Numbered from the stretch's first letter, positions 1 through 12,265 are shown. The stretch is DNA of 64,000 bases from Adineta ricciae (GCA_905250025.1 CAJNOJ010000413.1:13524-77523), one strand, 5' to 3'. Numbers and translations are program-made. Notes: generated from the letters alone by a model not told the origin.

Positions 1-71
1 GTTGCAATCTAAACAAACGCACGTACTGATAACTATTAATGATAATTAGAATGAATTGATTGCTGAAACAT

Positions 72-320
72 CTAGCAAAATTTCATACGTGCTTTGTAGG
101 TCCGTGCAAGCGACATAACAGTCTTTGATCGGTGAGAAAACGTTGGTTTTAATTGTTTCTTACATTGCATACACTCGGCCGTATATGGTTTCAAATATAG
201 CTCATCCACACCTTCAGATTCAGCAATATTATTTACTTTATATTTTCGTATCATATCACTTAACGAATGTCGTTGGAACAGTTGATTATACGCTGAATGC
301 GTAGAAATGAATTCAATCAA
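72..320 (-). CDS. Fragment of unknown protein with a CxxC cysteine motif
   Basis: A short open frame of about 82 codons begins at a TTG rather than an ATG, so it is probably an exon or a relic rather than a whole gene. It encodes a basic protein with a CMQCKKQLK motif followed by a stretch rich in Ser, Arg and Lys and a terminal Cys. The spacing loosely recalls the cysteine clusters that accompany KDZ-type transposases, but the similarity is too weak for a call. It lies downstream of the spliced gene at 779-2107 on the same strand and could be a further part of the same unit. No function is assigned. Confidence 0.25.
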   Translation of the reverse strand: MIEFISTHSAYNQLFQRHSLSDMIRKYKVNNIAESEGVDELYLKPYTAECMQCKKQLKPTFSHRSKTVMSLARTYKARMKFC

Positions 321-778
321 TGTTTAAATCACATGGATCTCATAAGATTTGTTAAAATATAAATTTATTATATTTACAACATGATTGAATCGGTTGAATA
401 ATTCTTTTGGCAAGAAGTTGTCCAAAATCATAACACATATTATGTGATCCAAGCGCATAGTTCACATCATTAAAATAAGTGCATGTTCCACGTCGGTAAT
501 CTCAACCGATATTATTGGAGATGAACAATGATTGTTTTGACTCATTTAGTGACAAATATAGATAGATAAATAATCACAAGTAATTCAAGAAATATCGTTT
601 TCAACTGTTGCGTAGACAACACAATTGTTTTTTTTTAATGTCCCAACAATCTACAATGAGTTTAAAGTTTGCAAGTTAAAAAAAGAATAAAATAAAAAGC
701 TTTATTAAATATGAATATGTTTAAGAAGAATAAAAAGCAATTGATAAAATGTCGATCCATAAAAAACTATTGAATTAT
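321..778. other. Non-coding spacer, nothing recognised
   Basis: AT-rich sequence between the cysteine-motif fragment and the next minus-strand gene. I see no long open frame, RNA gene or clear repeat in it. Confidence 0.5.
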
Positions 779-2107
779 CTAATTTTTCTTCATTCTTCTT
801 GGTTGTATGCGTTGTACATTTTCTTCGAAATTTCTATGAGAACCAATTTTTCTCTTGACACTGGTTGATAACGGGCAAGTATACGCCATATCTTCTTCTT
901 CTCCTTCTCTACTACCATGAATTCTTTTTTGCTGAGACATTTCTGTTGGGTTTTCGTTTGCTGATGTTTCTTGAGAATGGTTCGAATGTAGTATCGGTCT
1001 CGCTGACATTTCTACCTGATTTTTCCCATTTAACACATTATTCTCTAAATCATACGGTCGAAATCGTTGGATATCGTATCGAATGTGTTCTTTATAAAAC
1101 GTACTTGATCGAAATATTTCGATGACTTCATCTGATAATCTCCAATGGTTGTGTGTAAAAACATTGTCCTTCTAATTGGGATAAAATGATTTCAAATACT
1201 CATCGCAACTTAGATTTACCTAAAACAACAGAGCAGTATTAATTGAAAATACTTTAGCTAATGAAATATGACTCCTCACATTTTCTTGTAGAGTTCTCAT
1301 AAAATCAAATTTTGACACATCTGAACTCGAAGCTGGGCACATTCTATAAAAAAATTAAGAATAAGTGACATAAATCGTCGAGGTATGTTCATACTTCATC
1401 CATCCTGGGCGAAGTATAGATTTTGAATCTTTTTTAGTATTTGCTTTTGCACGAGTCGGTTCGATCCACAAGTTATCTCCATATTTAAGCAATTTAGCAT
1501 CGACTAAATGTTCCACTGCAGCCAGTCGGATATTTTGTTTGTTACATATTATAGTCAGATCTGTCTTGGTATAGATGACAGATTTTCCAATCATTATGCT
1601 TTGCATGGCTTTTTTAACTGCTTGTTCGCTTGTTTGTTCATATTTATTCGTTGCTGTGAATTTAAAAAGGTCACATTAAAGAAGCAAAATAAACAACATA
1701 CTTTTTGTCACGACTTCCTGCGTTGACGTGTTAGAGAACTCATCTTTATTGTCACTTGGTTTTCCACATGTTGATATTATCGAATTACTGGTATCATCAA
1801 ATAGAAAATCTGCATCAGTCGTGAAATTTTCTGGCAAAAATCAATGATAAATGAAAGGAATCAAGTGGAGCAGTAAATCACCTATAGTAGCATCATTTTG
1901 TCGATCCCGTGATGTGTCTTTTGAGCAATTAACCTGTATTTGCTGACTTTTCTCAACTGAATCACATCGAGCACTGGCTCTAGGTGCTGTTGTATGCCTC
2001 AATTGTACCGTTGGTTTATTTGCTTGATTAATTATATTCAGAGGTTGCCGTTTGCTTTTTGATTGATTTGATGTATGAACAACAAAATCTCGATTACAAT
2101 AGAACAT
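779..2107 (-). CDS. Unrecognised five-exon gene (about 356 aa)
   Basis: Five exons join in a consistent phase: 2107-1882, 1830-1702, 1653-1395, 1343-1280 and 1171-779. All have GT donors and AG acceptors, with introns of 41-108 bp. The start is an ATG at 2107. The predicted protein is hydrophilic. Its first ~120 residues are low complexity, rich in Ser, Thr, Asn and Gln. The central exon is the most ordered part (about residues 120-205), with a helix-rich segment containing AAVEHLVDAKLLKYGDNLW, and the C-terminus is acidic then basic. If the last intron instead ended at the earlier AG at 1220, the frame would meet a TAG at 1174-1172; using the AG just after that TAG keeps the gene open to 779. 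I do not recognise the family. It could be a host gene or a transposon accessory gene. Confidence 0.5.
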
Positions 2108-2274
2108 TTTATAAGAAATTGAAAGATTATAAGATCAAGTCAACTGAAAAAAAACTTCTTACTCAGAAAAGGTCGTGAATATCAGCATTTATACCGATGT
2201 GCACTCATGAGCTAAACATAGAAGTACAATACGATGCAGAATTGAGTCCTTTGTTGTCACTTAGTATAGTAAAA

Positions 2275-2560
2275 TAAATGTGGAACCTTCGGACTTTATC
2301 CGAAAGTTAAATGTACTTCAAAAAGATCCCTATCCCCCCTCAGGGACATTCTAGACAAAAATTAGTATTTTTTTATAACTCTGCCATTTGTTCAGAGATC
2401 ATTCTCATCTTCGACCTCGAACGAGATATTCATGAGACTGAACTGTACACAAAATTTCAGTTCGATCTGTTTGTTCATTCGAAATTTATCGTGTAAATGG
2501 ACGTACGGACACAGACCGATTCGAGTAGTGTACTCACTTTTTGAGTACACCAAAAACTTG
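2275..2560 (-). repeat. Dispersed hairpin-ended repeat, copy 1
   Basis: Read on the minus strand, this stretch opens with the short palindrome GTGTACTCA...TGAGTACAC and then carries a core that includes a TCGAGTTCG-like block. The same order is found at about 4244-4480, 15045-15330, 46676-47000 and 48430-48850. The copies are diverged and carry no long conserved frame. On the opposite strand an A-run follows the palindrome in several copies, so it may be a SINE-like or other non-autonomous element. The class is unknown. Confidence 0.5.
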
Positions 2561-3251
2561 TATTCTCAATATATGTGTTTAGGAAATATTTGTTTTTAGT
2601 GAGAAATTTCTCATGTAATTAGTTTCAACAATAGCATATCATGGATATTTCTAGGAAGAAAATTGAGAAAATTCCACCCATACCAATGTGGAGTAGGGAC
2701 GTTGGAGTACTAGTGTCATGAAAAAAGTCCTTGAAAAGGCTCGCTTATATCTGCTTAATTTGGCCAGCGAGAGTCCACTAGGCGTAGCGCTTTGAGTCCC
2801 GACTTTCCTATATAGATACCTCTCCCCGATCCTCTTCTATCGAATGATGAAAAATGCAGGTCTAAATAACTTTTCAATCAAACATTATAAAAATTTCGAT
2901 AGTAGTATCCATGGAACTACGTCACATGCAAATAAAATAGGTCCTGTGTAAATTTCATTATCATGATATTTGTTCAACTATGATCGAATAGCATAAAGAA
3001 TGATCGGTTCTTAGCTCTATCCGACTATATAGAAAGAACGTTTCTTCAACCTTAAATATAGCATTAAACAGTCACTGCCCTTACTTTGGGTATGCTCTAA
3101 GTGATTTCAGCTGCAACTTAGGCTAGAAAGTTTTTTACGAAAAGTTCCAATCGAGGATTTGATACTGTGTGCTTGAAAAATTATAGTTAGAATATATCCA
3201 GTCATTATTATCCAGCTGATATTGATATAAGCTCGTCAAACATAAACATAA
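2561..3251. other. Non-coding spacer with a weak transposon-end match
   Basis: No gene is seen. Around 3070-3103 a stretch resembles, in reverse orientation, the terminal sequence of the TA-flanked element at 50185-51600 (a TATGCTCTAAG-like end), so a decayed copy of that family may lie here. The match is short. Confidence 0.3.
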
Positions 3252-4043
3252 TTAAGCTTTACGAAGCACGAAAGTTGGACAACGTTCACTAAGCTCATAT
3301 GAACCAGTAAATCTATTGATAATTTCCATTCCATGCTCTTTACATAATTCCTTGAATATTGTTTCGGTCATGAATGTTAAGGTACAAGGTGAGTTCGCAT
3401 ATGGTTCTATAGTTGACAGCTGCTCTTTGGTCCATCCAAAGTGTTCGATATCTGATGCACTAATTACTTGCTTAAACCTGTCCAGAAAATTTTTCATACA
3501 AACTTCAAAGTTAGAATCACACATCGATTGTGCTAGTCTCCATTCGAACGCATTGAGATTATTTGTCGTGTTATGATAAATGTGCTCAAAACTTTCACGC
3601 ATCTCTGGACTGCAGAATAGTCGCACAATAAATATTCCATCATCCGAAAGAACCGCTCGCACACATTCCATGAGAAGATGTGATGACTTTCGATCCAACA
3701 CTGTAAAAACTCCATCACCGATAACAAAATCGACACTTGTGAACTGTGATGGAAGATTTAGCCAGTCATCTAGTATTACGGTACGATTTGAGCTATTTCC
3801 GATCCATTGGTGTTTTATCATTTCTAATGAGTTGTCTACAGCAGTGATGTTAATTTCTTCACTGGCCAATTTTGCAAGTTCTTTGGTTACACCAAGTAGA
3901 ATACCGTTTATAGGCTTGTTTAATGAAAGCAACTGGTTGCGAACGAATGCAATATCATCAGCGCTAGGTCGACCCGGGCTACTTAATAGCTCAAAGTATT
4001 TAGCGAAAGAAGACCAGCTGGATGTAGTCATATCAGTCTGCAT
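3252..4043 (-). CDS. Class I SAM-dependent methyltransferase
   Basis: An intact, intronless 263-residue protein starting at an ATG. The Rossmann-like methyltransferase core shows motif I as GILLGVTKELAKLA (about residues 47-60), an acidic residue after the second strand in ITAVDNSLEM (the expected ribose contact), and a motif IV-like strand in VDFVIGDGVFTVL. The C-terminal half ends in a strand-rich segment, as in small-molecule methyltransferases. The glycine-rich loop is not a textbook GxGxG, so the substrate cannot be guessed. The lack of introns beside spliced neighbours would fit acquisition from bacteria, but that is inference. It could methylate a product of the nearby biosynthetic genes, but it lies 16 kb from the NRPS and nothing in the sequence proves a link. 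Confidence 0.8.
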   Translation of the reverse strand: MQTDMTTSSWSSFAKYFELLSSPGRPSADDIAFVRNQLLSLNKPINGILLGVTKELAKLASEEINITAVDNSLEMIKHQWIGNSSNRTVILDDWLNLPSQFTSVDFVIGDGVFTVLDRKSSHLLMECVRAVLSDDGIFIVRLFCSPEMRESFEHIYHNTTNNLNAFEWRLAQSMCDSNFEVCMKNFLDRFKQVISASDIEHFGWTKEQLSTIEPYANSPCTLTFMTETIFKELCKEHGMEIINRFTGSYELSERCPTFVLRKA

Positions 4044-5772
4044 TTCAGCACTGCGGCAGTCGACAAATAGAATCTAGAGATGCGAATGCAAAGGTATTCT
4101 GCGGAGTAAAGAATAGTTTTTAAAATACATATAATCACACTATACACAATTCACGCTTGAGAATTTACACAAAAAACTCAGGATAATCCAAAAGTAGTGA
4201 GGGCGACACATCACTTTATTTAGCAGAGACTTCGAACATTTTCGTTTGTGTACTCATAAGTGAGTACACTACTAACATTGGCCGATGTGTCCGGCCAGCC
4301 AGCCGGTCGTTCGTTTACACATACATAATAACTTTCGATAGAAGAATCAGGTCGAGCTGAGATTTTTTACACATCATCATCTCATCAATACCTCAGTCGA
4401 GTTCGGCAATGAGCCGGATCAGTTGTGCTAATACTGACTTCGGTGGAATTTGTTCAGATTCTTATATACAAAGTTGAATGACGTGCACTAGTTCACTATG
4501 CATTCACGTCCTGGGCATAGGGAGCATTCATGCACCAATGGAGGGCAAGCTATGATCACCTGGTTACTATCTGAATGAAATTTCACCCAAGAGGCTTTTT
4601 GAAAGAAAACGCACACAACTTTCTGTGAGGCATTGTTAGGATTCGGAAAACATCGAAAACGTGCTTGTCAATCAGTATAGAAGTCCAGGGAGAAGCAGCG
4701 ATAATCCGATAGTCCAAAAGGAATTGGAATATCGTTGGAGTGCTAGACTATCGCTGCTTCGCCTTTGATGGAAGTCGGTGTAGGCTATTTCCGTGAATGT
4801 TCTCACAGCTGGCTCTATCCTAGAAAGTGTTACAAGGTATTCAACTACATATATGATAGCTTTGACCTGGAAAAAAGTCAATATGTAGTGAGGCACTACA
4901 TGAGACAGATTTGTTGATGATCTCGGTGTATTTCATCCAGACTACGTGTCTGTCATTTAGAACGCTCTGATGCAGCTATCATGGTCATACTTTGCAACAT
5001 GGGTTTAGGCTTAGTGAACGTTCAAAACGAAGGGAGGTCACGAGGATGTATATCAGCCAACAGACTTAGGAGAAGTTCACCGAAGTCATCATTGTACTCG
5101 TCGATACACGGGCAAAGCCATTCACGATGTGGTGGATGCTGTGAAGTACAGAAATCGTTCAAAAACGGCTCCTATCTTAATTAAATCGGGGTTTTAATTA
5201 AAAATAATTAAAGTACTAACAACACCTTACGAAGAACACGTTTCAAATATTTTGCTTGTGTAACAGACCGAACAGATGAGCGCATTACTAGAATTAGTTA
5301 GTGTCCTCCGCCTGTCTGTACGATACTCTAGAGGGACTAATGTAATTGAGATGAAATTGTTAATACTGCATGATAACAGTAAAAATCTCGCTAGAGATCG
5401 AAAATGGGACCGATTAGTCGAACGATTCATGAATTTTTAAAAAGAAGCCGATCTTTCCCTATGACTCGTAATGTGTTCTATCTAATATACTTTCTACAGT
5501 GCACATAACTCTCGAATAAGATTCAAAATTTCCGCATTTATTTTATTTCGATGGCAGTTTCCTAAGATTTCGCGGTTTTAAGTCTTTTAAAATGACGAAC
5601 CGGTCCATCACTACATATTTCCTTCTTTTATGACCACCCGTTTTACTATAAATGATTTTCAGAAGTCTTGAGGGTGGTCAGAATAACGCAGTTTCACCGT
5701 ATAGAGAAAATCATTAAAAATATAACTAACAATATATCGCGCACTGTGTCCTGCTCTGTGAGTATCTAACGA
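4044..5772. other. Intergenic DNA, repeat fragments only
   Basis: No convincing gene. It holds one copy of the dispersed hairpin-ended repeat and a short imperfect palindrome around 4690-4765, where a GAAGCAGCGAT stretch and its complement face each other. At about 4175 there is a short resemblance to the terminus of the element at 50185-51600 (CCAAAAGTAGTGAGGG). Short open frames here are unsupported. Confidence 0.45.
4244..4480 (+). repeat. Dispersed hairpin-ended repeat, copy 2
   Basis: It begins with GTGTACTCATAAGTGAGTAC, a nearly perfect palindrome. It then follows the same order as the other copies: a variable GC-richer patch, a TTTCGATAGAAGAATC-like block, and the shared core containing CTCATCAATACCTCAGTCG. 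The 3' boundary is uncertain. Confidence 0.55.
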
Positions 5773-6690
5773 GTGCGGCCGAATAAATGAGCCTCTCTGT
5801 ATTTTGCGAATATCTCTCTTGTAGTTCGACGTGAATACTTGAACTTTTCCCAAAAGATAGCCCGTGAAATTCTCTACAAATTCTGACGGAAACAGTTCTT
5901 CTAAGGAATCGTCGTAAAATTATACCTAGTCAATCTTACAGTGCCCTAAATCAATCCACTTTCAAAACAATATCGTTCAACATTGCTATTCTATATAGCT
6001 CCTTCTTTCACATGGAGAAAAGATTGCTAGGGCAATTTATAGTCCGTAAAATGCTCTATCAACAGATGTAAACGTCATTTCGACACGTTGCTAATTTAGC
6101 TGGAAAAAGTATGGCCTCTGTTTCCCGCTAATTTCATTCAAAAGATCTTACTTTAAGGTTCCTTGTAATTTTGAATTCGGTACACTAAATGAGCAATTGT
6201 TACACATTCAGATCTATTGAAAAATTGGAGTAAAATGTTTCTTCTCTGATTTTGATGGGAATAGGATGATACAAAGTTTGTTACTGTAATGATTAAGACT
6301 CAGAGCCTAACGAACCGATAATTCCTACTTACGTTTTAGCAAGACTGATCGATAGATACTCGCAATTCTATTCAAACAACTTCTTTTCAATTTAAGTAAA
6401 AAACTGCGCCTAATAATACAATTGAAATACATCGAAGCAGATTTTTGTAGTTATCTAGCTAGAAGAAATAAAATGATTAGTTTTATAAAATGCGTATTTA
6501 AAAGTGGACTGATTTAGGGCACTGTAAGATTGACTAGGTATAATTTTACGACGATTCCTTAGAGGAACTGTTTCCATCAGGATTTGTAGAGAATTTCGCG
6601 GGCTATCTTTTGGCAAAAGTTCAAGTATTCACGTCGAACTACAAGAGAGATAATCGCAAAATACAGAGAGGCTCATTTATTCGATCGCAC
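5773..6690. mobile_element. Foldback element with about 194-bp inverted arms
   Basis: The outer segments 5773-5966 and 6497-6690 are inverted copies of each other with only scattered mismatches, separated by about 530 bp without a coding frame. The arms share blocks such as CTTACAGTGCCCTAAATCA and AATAAATGAGCCTCTCTGTA with their complements. This is the structure of a non-autonomous foldback transposon or long-TIR MITE. I could not identify a target-site duplication, so the outer limits are approximate and the superfamily is not assigned. Confidence 0.75.
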
Positions 6691-6925
6691 CCGCTGTGTT
6701 AGAAATGCGTGGAAAGCTTATGTGTTGATCTTTTAAAAGAAAGGGTTGTCATACGATTGTATTTAGTTTGATTGCAAAATACTACAAGGAGAATATACCC
6801 TTATATGAGAAAAACCGAAGAAGACAAAAATACGACGTAAGTGTATGAAACTTCCCTCAATTATAGCTAGAAAAAGACTGCCATGACCGTGCATGATAGA
6901 GATTTATTTTGTTCTTGATAATTTC

Positions 6926-9900
6926 TTAATTATCCATGATATCCGTTCTTGATGTATGCAGTTGCCGTCGTTTTTCACAAACACGAATAAGTGCCTCGAC
7001 AAATACCTGAAGATCATTGCGGGTAGATCGATGGCTTATCAGACAAACTCTAATGTAGCATATATCTTTCAGGGTAGTGAGTGACACTACGGCAGTACCA
7101 TCTTCCTCGAGATCTGCAACGATCTCATTATTAAATAAGTCAATACTAGTAGCATCGGGGATTAATTCTGGAGGTTCCAAGCGAAAGCAAACGATGTTGA
7201 GTAGCGTAACTGGCTTAAATACTTGAATCAACGGATGATGTTTCTCTAATAACTCGAGTAAATATTGCGCCTGTTTACAATTCTGTTCAATTATTTTCCC
7301 TAGTTTTCGTAAACCATGCTCTTTTAATAGAAACCATATTTTAAGTGCACGATTGGGACGTGATACTTCTAGACCATAGTCAGAAATCCATGTCCTGTCG
7401 CACGAACCTCGTTTACTTTTGTTCAAACCAACATATTTGGAATTTGAATGCGCGCCGAGTGATGGTGAAAATGTTTTTAGTTGTAACTGTCCGTTGCGCA
7501 CGAGCACACATCCTGCAGTAAAAGGAACTTGTAACCATTTGTGAAAGTCAAATGCGATTGAGTCAGCAAATTGTATACCATTTACAAGTGATTTTAGTGA
7601 CGAACTCAGAATAATAGCACCGCCCAATGCACCATCAACGTGGAACCATAAATTTTCAGCTTTAGCAAGTGCAGCTAACTCTAACAAATTATCAATTGCA
7701 CCAGTGTTCGTCGTGCCTATGTAGAAATAGCTAACTGGAGCAGTAAAATTTAATAAACTTAAACTTATGCGTGTTTAAACAGATCTAAAAAATACATCCT
7801 TACACGTAAGAGAGCGCGCAATTTCGTGCGTAAAACCACGTTACAATACCGCATAGGACTTGTAGGGCAAAACCAATTTTCGATGTTCGAATACGGGAGG
7901 AAGCATTTTTTCTCAAAATAAGGCAACTTTTTTCAATGGTAAAATTCACCTTTTAATGCGCTATTGTTAATCAAAAAGTGTGCTTCATACGATGTAGAAA
8001 CGACAAAAATAAGTCTTGGTTGACTGCGATGTGAGACCACAAAAAAGCTGTTTGTCAGATCATACTCAGGCTTAGCAAATCTAAATTTCAGATAATGAGA
8101 ATTTTGGAGGAAAAATAGGAGTCTTTTCCGATATATATGAGGTAATATATGACTTCCACTACTAGGTCGGGCAAAATATTTTAGTAGGAAACATTATTGT
8201 AAATTCAAATGGGGTTTAAAAGCTGCAGCAGTACGAAGGATTCTGCGTAATGTAATCATATCATAGTTCATTTTTTTAGGGCTGGACGATGGAGAAAAAT
8301 GAGATAGTGTTTCGGAAATTGAAATGAAGATTGTTCTAATGATGATAAGACCTCTCTGTAACTCAAAAGGCACAGATTTCTTCTTCGCAATTTGGTTGCC
8401 TATTACTATTAATAGTTAGGCGAGCATATTGGTATAATAATCAATGAATAAATTGCAAAGAAATCTTTATCAGGATCTTGACCTTCTCGTTATAGCGAAA
8501 AAACAAAAAAAAATGCACTGTGGAAATATTCTTAAAAAGCTGGAAGCTGCTACGGACATACGTGAAGTGCTTCTGCGTGGTTCTCTGTCTAGAACATGTG
8601 TAGTAATAAAACCTAATAGTCGTTATACGAGTTACTCATTTTTTTTCAGTGCACAGCGAAAAAATAAAGAACTTTAATCATATTCAGTTCTAATTTTCTC
8701 TCATCAATAGCTTTTCTCACACTTATGATTAGTGGAGTTTGCCACATTTTGATGATTTCTACATGACGATCCTCGAGACTTCCATTGTTTACTATCAACG
8801 ATCCCTATTTTTAGCTGGTTTCATTTGATATGAAAATCGTCATTGACTCTAAATAAAAATATAAAGATGTCTCCTATCAAAATATCTTTCCAAACTAGTA
8901 TTGTTCTCTATGATTTTGAAAGAAAATTATTTCGTAATGACAGTTTGTTTGGCATCCTATCACTTAGTCACACAACGTTTCGTCACAGCTTTTAAAAATA
9001 TTCAACTAGAAATCAGATTTTTTTTATTAATGATGCTTTGTAATAGAAACTTATTTGCTTAATACTGAAGAATTCTAAAAGAAGTAAGAATAGATCAAGA
9101 GTTTAGCTCCACATTAGCAGCCACTCGTGCCAGACATTCATCAACTGAAGCAAAATCGTAAGAAGTCGCAAAAATTTTGTTTTGAACTCATGGTTGCCGG
9201 CCCACCCTTATTCTTTCAATGTTCAGTTCAAACTTTGCCTGTTCGCGAACAATACATTTCTCTAATTTCGTTACTGTTGAGAATATTTCGAACTAACTAT
9301 AAATGGATTTACTGTATGGGAGAAAACAATTGTGACGAAACAACTGGGACTAAATGAATGCCTACCGTTTGTTTTACACCTCCACGATTTCACCTTGTGC
9401 TATGAATCTATATATCATAGATGAAGACTAATAGTAGATGCATAATGTTCTTTTGTCCAAGATAATTTAATTTTTGTAAAGAAAAGTTTAAGAAAATAAA
9501 GTGTTCTTATTCGCTATGATATCGATCAGATATATAATTTTAATTCTGTTTTTTTTTCTTAGAGCTGCGATAAACTTAATTTGTCATTTATTGTAAAATG
9601 TTGACTACCCAATGAAGAAAGCAGTATGCGTGCTCCTCTGTTATACTGCACGTTTAAGCTGGAAAAGGCATGTGCAAGATTGATCTTTCCATATGGGTGA
9701 GACGTCAACTTTGTCTCAAGTAAGGTGTACCCAATGCGAAGTTACAGTGCGTCGCTTTTTCGGCTCGCTCATACACATCCGGGTGCAGTTTTTGACGCTG
9801 ATCATGAATCTGATCTTATTTTTTCATTTTGATCGAGTTTTTAAAGAAAAAATGCGTGACAACTAGAAGGTGTCTACATGCATAATTGCGTAGTTGTATT

Positions 9901-12265
9901 TCGTAAAAGGCCAGCGTTTTGCTTGTTAGCATTCCTCTCTTTGCCCTCGCCGTCATCATTTTCAGATTCATCATCAAAAATTGGCTCTAGAAAAGGTTCT
10001 CTTAACGAAGAGCTAGTTTCTCTGGATAATATGAAAGTTTGTATGGCACTTACAGGTCTCAGAGCTGGATGATCTGACAGCAACGATTTCATTTGGCTAA
10101 GACTGCACTTATTCGGAAGTGAGACATTCAGTTTGTGTGCCAAAGTTAANTGATCTTTTACGAAATGCAACTAAGTCATTATGCATATAGACACCTTCTA
10201 GTTGTCACGCATTTTTTTTCTTTTAAAAACTCGATCCAAATGGAAAAACAAGATCAGATTCATGATTAGCGTCAAAAACTGCACCCGCGTGTGTATGAGC
10301 TAGCCGAAGAAGCGACGCACTGTAACTTCGCATTGGGTGCACCTTACCTACTTCACTTTTAGAATTTATAACATTACTTCGCCTACCTGCATTGCCTATC
10401 AAGCAAAATGGAGTGAAAGCTGCTTGCCGATCTTCGTTAATTTTCTTTTTCAATAAATCAATATTGATTCTATATTGATCATCACACGGTATTAATCGTA
10501 AAGAATCACTTCCCAAACCTAAAAGTTCGAACGCTCTTGTAACGCAGAAATGTGTTTCACTCGAGCAGTAGGCTACGATAGGATTAGTCTTCATTGCTTC
10601 TGTTATTCCATGACGACGCACCGATCTTTCACCATTATCTTTTAATGCATTATTGCGTGCGGTACAAAGCGCAATAATTGTTGCCATGCTTGATCCGCTA
10701 ACCAACAAACTGCTACATGCTGTTGGAAAATCAAATATTTGACGTACCCACTCTAATACACATTTTTCAAGTAAAAGACCACTATTTAATCGTCCTGCTA
10801 CACTAACATTCAAAGTACTGGTGAATAACTCTGCCAATATTCCACCAACTGTACAAGCATTGCCTCCAACCCAGCCCCAAAAGCGCGGATGAATGTTACC
10901 ATTACTATATGGAAATACTAGCGATTTTATGCTCTCACAAATATTTTCCATTTCTTGAGGAGTTTCAGGTAGTCTTTCGTCAAGTATTTTGTTTTGTATG
11001 CCTAATGGTATCGGCTGCCAAGCTGGCCGATCACGAATGGTTTGAAGGAAGTTAAGACAGTATGTCAGCATGGAATGTGCTAATTTTCCAGTACCAGTCC
11101 AACATACTGGATCCAACGATATTTCTCTAGGTAGTTTGCTTTCTTCGACTCTTCGATTTAACCAGGGAATTTCTTTGGCTGAATAGCGATAAGCTCGACA
11201 TAGAACATTATTTCTAGATAGTAATAGCTTCTTCGTCAGTGGATCACGTAGCTGATTAAAATATGGATTAATATATTCCCAGCAGACTGTCCCATCAACA
11301 GTCACCTCAAAGAGTCGTCCAAAAATTGATTCGGTTATCAATGTATTGCCATTTGGCAAACGTTGAGCCGCACCCATACACGAACTAAAAAATGACTCCG
11401 GCATATTATCTACGTACTGCCAAACTATCTGTTTTGTTTCACGATTTACTTCAATTACGCGGGAATATCGATGTGGCTGACCTTGACGATAGTTACCATT
11501 GTCGAATATAAGAATATTTTGATTCAGTAGTTCCGTTGCATAAGACTGTTGAGCAAGGAGTTCAGAACCGATGCTCCATATAACATCGCCACTTAACTTA
11601 CTTATGATGATGACCGACGATACTACACGAAGACTTGCCAGCACGCTTTTCCCGTCAGACATGGGATAAACACTGCTGATCCATGGCCAATGATAACGGT
11701 CAAATATAGTTTGAATAGGATAAGCTTGATATGAAAGATGATCATCTGCTTTCCATTCCCAAAGTAAGTAACCTTGCTTGTCAATCTCTTTAATAATGTC
11801 CGAATAAATAGTTTCTTTTCCCTCCCTCTCTCTATGTACTCCGCCAACAATTTCTTTACACCTTTGTTGATCTAATGGTAGCATAGTCGTGTAAAGTATG
11901 CGTCCGTCATCATAGTAATATGCATCACTATGACCTAGATTGTCGTTGTTTTCACGTAGTACAACACCATTTTTATCAACTTCAACCATTAAACTACTAC
12001 TCATTAAACCATGCTGTGAAAATGGTAACCTGTCAAAGTCTGGATATTCTCCATTAAGTGCCAAGTTACCATTAGGAAGCAGACGTGCAGATAATCCTCT
12101 GTGAACATTCAGTGCCCATCGATGTAGTTCGTTTCCGTACATATCGATAAGATAAACATAGCCAGAGTCGTTTAACGGTGTGAAAAGCGTATACCCATCG
12201 TAAGCTAATTTCTCGTCGATACCAATGATGCCAGTAGGACGACGCATGAGACTGTTTTGAAGCAT
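6926..12265 (-). CDS. Fusion: arylsulfotransferase-like propeller plus PLP-dependent group II decarboxylase
   Basis: Two exons, 12265-10387 and 7716-6926, join in phase (donor GTAGGC, acceptor CTACATAG) to give about 889 residues. Residues 1 to ~340 resemble the arylsulfotransferase-like beta-propeller family, with repeated strands such as ARLLPNGNLALNGE, NLGHSDAYYYDDGRILYT and QRLPNGNTLITESIFGRLFE. From ~385 the protein is a group II pyridoxal-phosphate decarboxylase of the aromatic amino acid decarboxylase type. It keeps the His that stacks on the cofactor (SSETHFCVTRAFELLG), the Asp that binds the pyridine nitrogen (FHVDGALGG) and the Schiff-base Lys in a His-Lys-Trp motif (AFDFHKWLQVPF). 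The junction reads GNAGTTNTGAIDN, as expected for the family. I know of no standard enzyme with this pairing. The decarboxylase probably yields an amine from an aromatic or acidic amino acid; the propeller's role is open. No signal peptide is seen. Confidence 0.85.
7717..10386 (-). other. 2.67 kb intron of the fusion gene
   Basis: The interval has a clear GT donor and AG acceptor on the minus strand and interrupts the decarboxylase domain. It contains no recognisable gene, only AT-rich sequence and the foldback at 9720-10348. The retained start of the foldback lies within 40 bp of the donor. Confidence 0.75.
9720..10348. repeat. Inverted repeat with about 190-bp arms, N base in loop
   Basis: Arms 9720-9909 and 10155-10348 are close inverted copies sharing blocks such as CCAATGCGAAGTTACAGTGC and GCGTGACAACTAGAAGGTGT. 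The loop is about 245 bp and holds a single N at 10150, five bases from the right arm. It may be a genuine foldback element inside the intron, or partly a join between inverted copies made during assembly. Confidence 0.7.

Noticed and set aside
3070-4200. Transposon ends flanking the methyltransferase as cargo
   Set aside because: The two short matches to the TA-flanked foldback termini at about 3070 and 4175 point in the wrong directions to bracket the gene and are too diverged.
4690-4765. Short palindrome as an RNA hairpin or regulatory site
   Set aside because: Only about 11-15 paired bases with a long loop, no conservation evidence and no nearby gene start.
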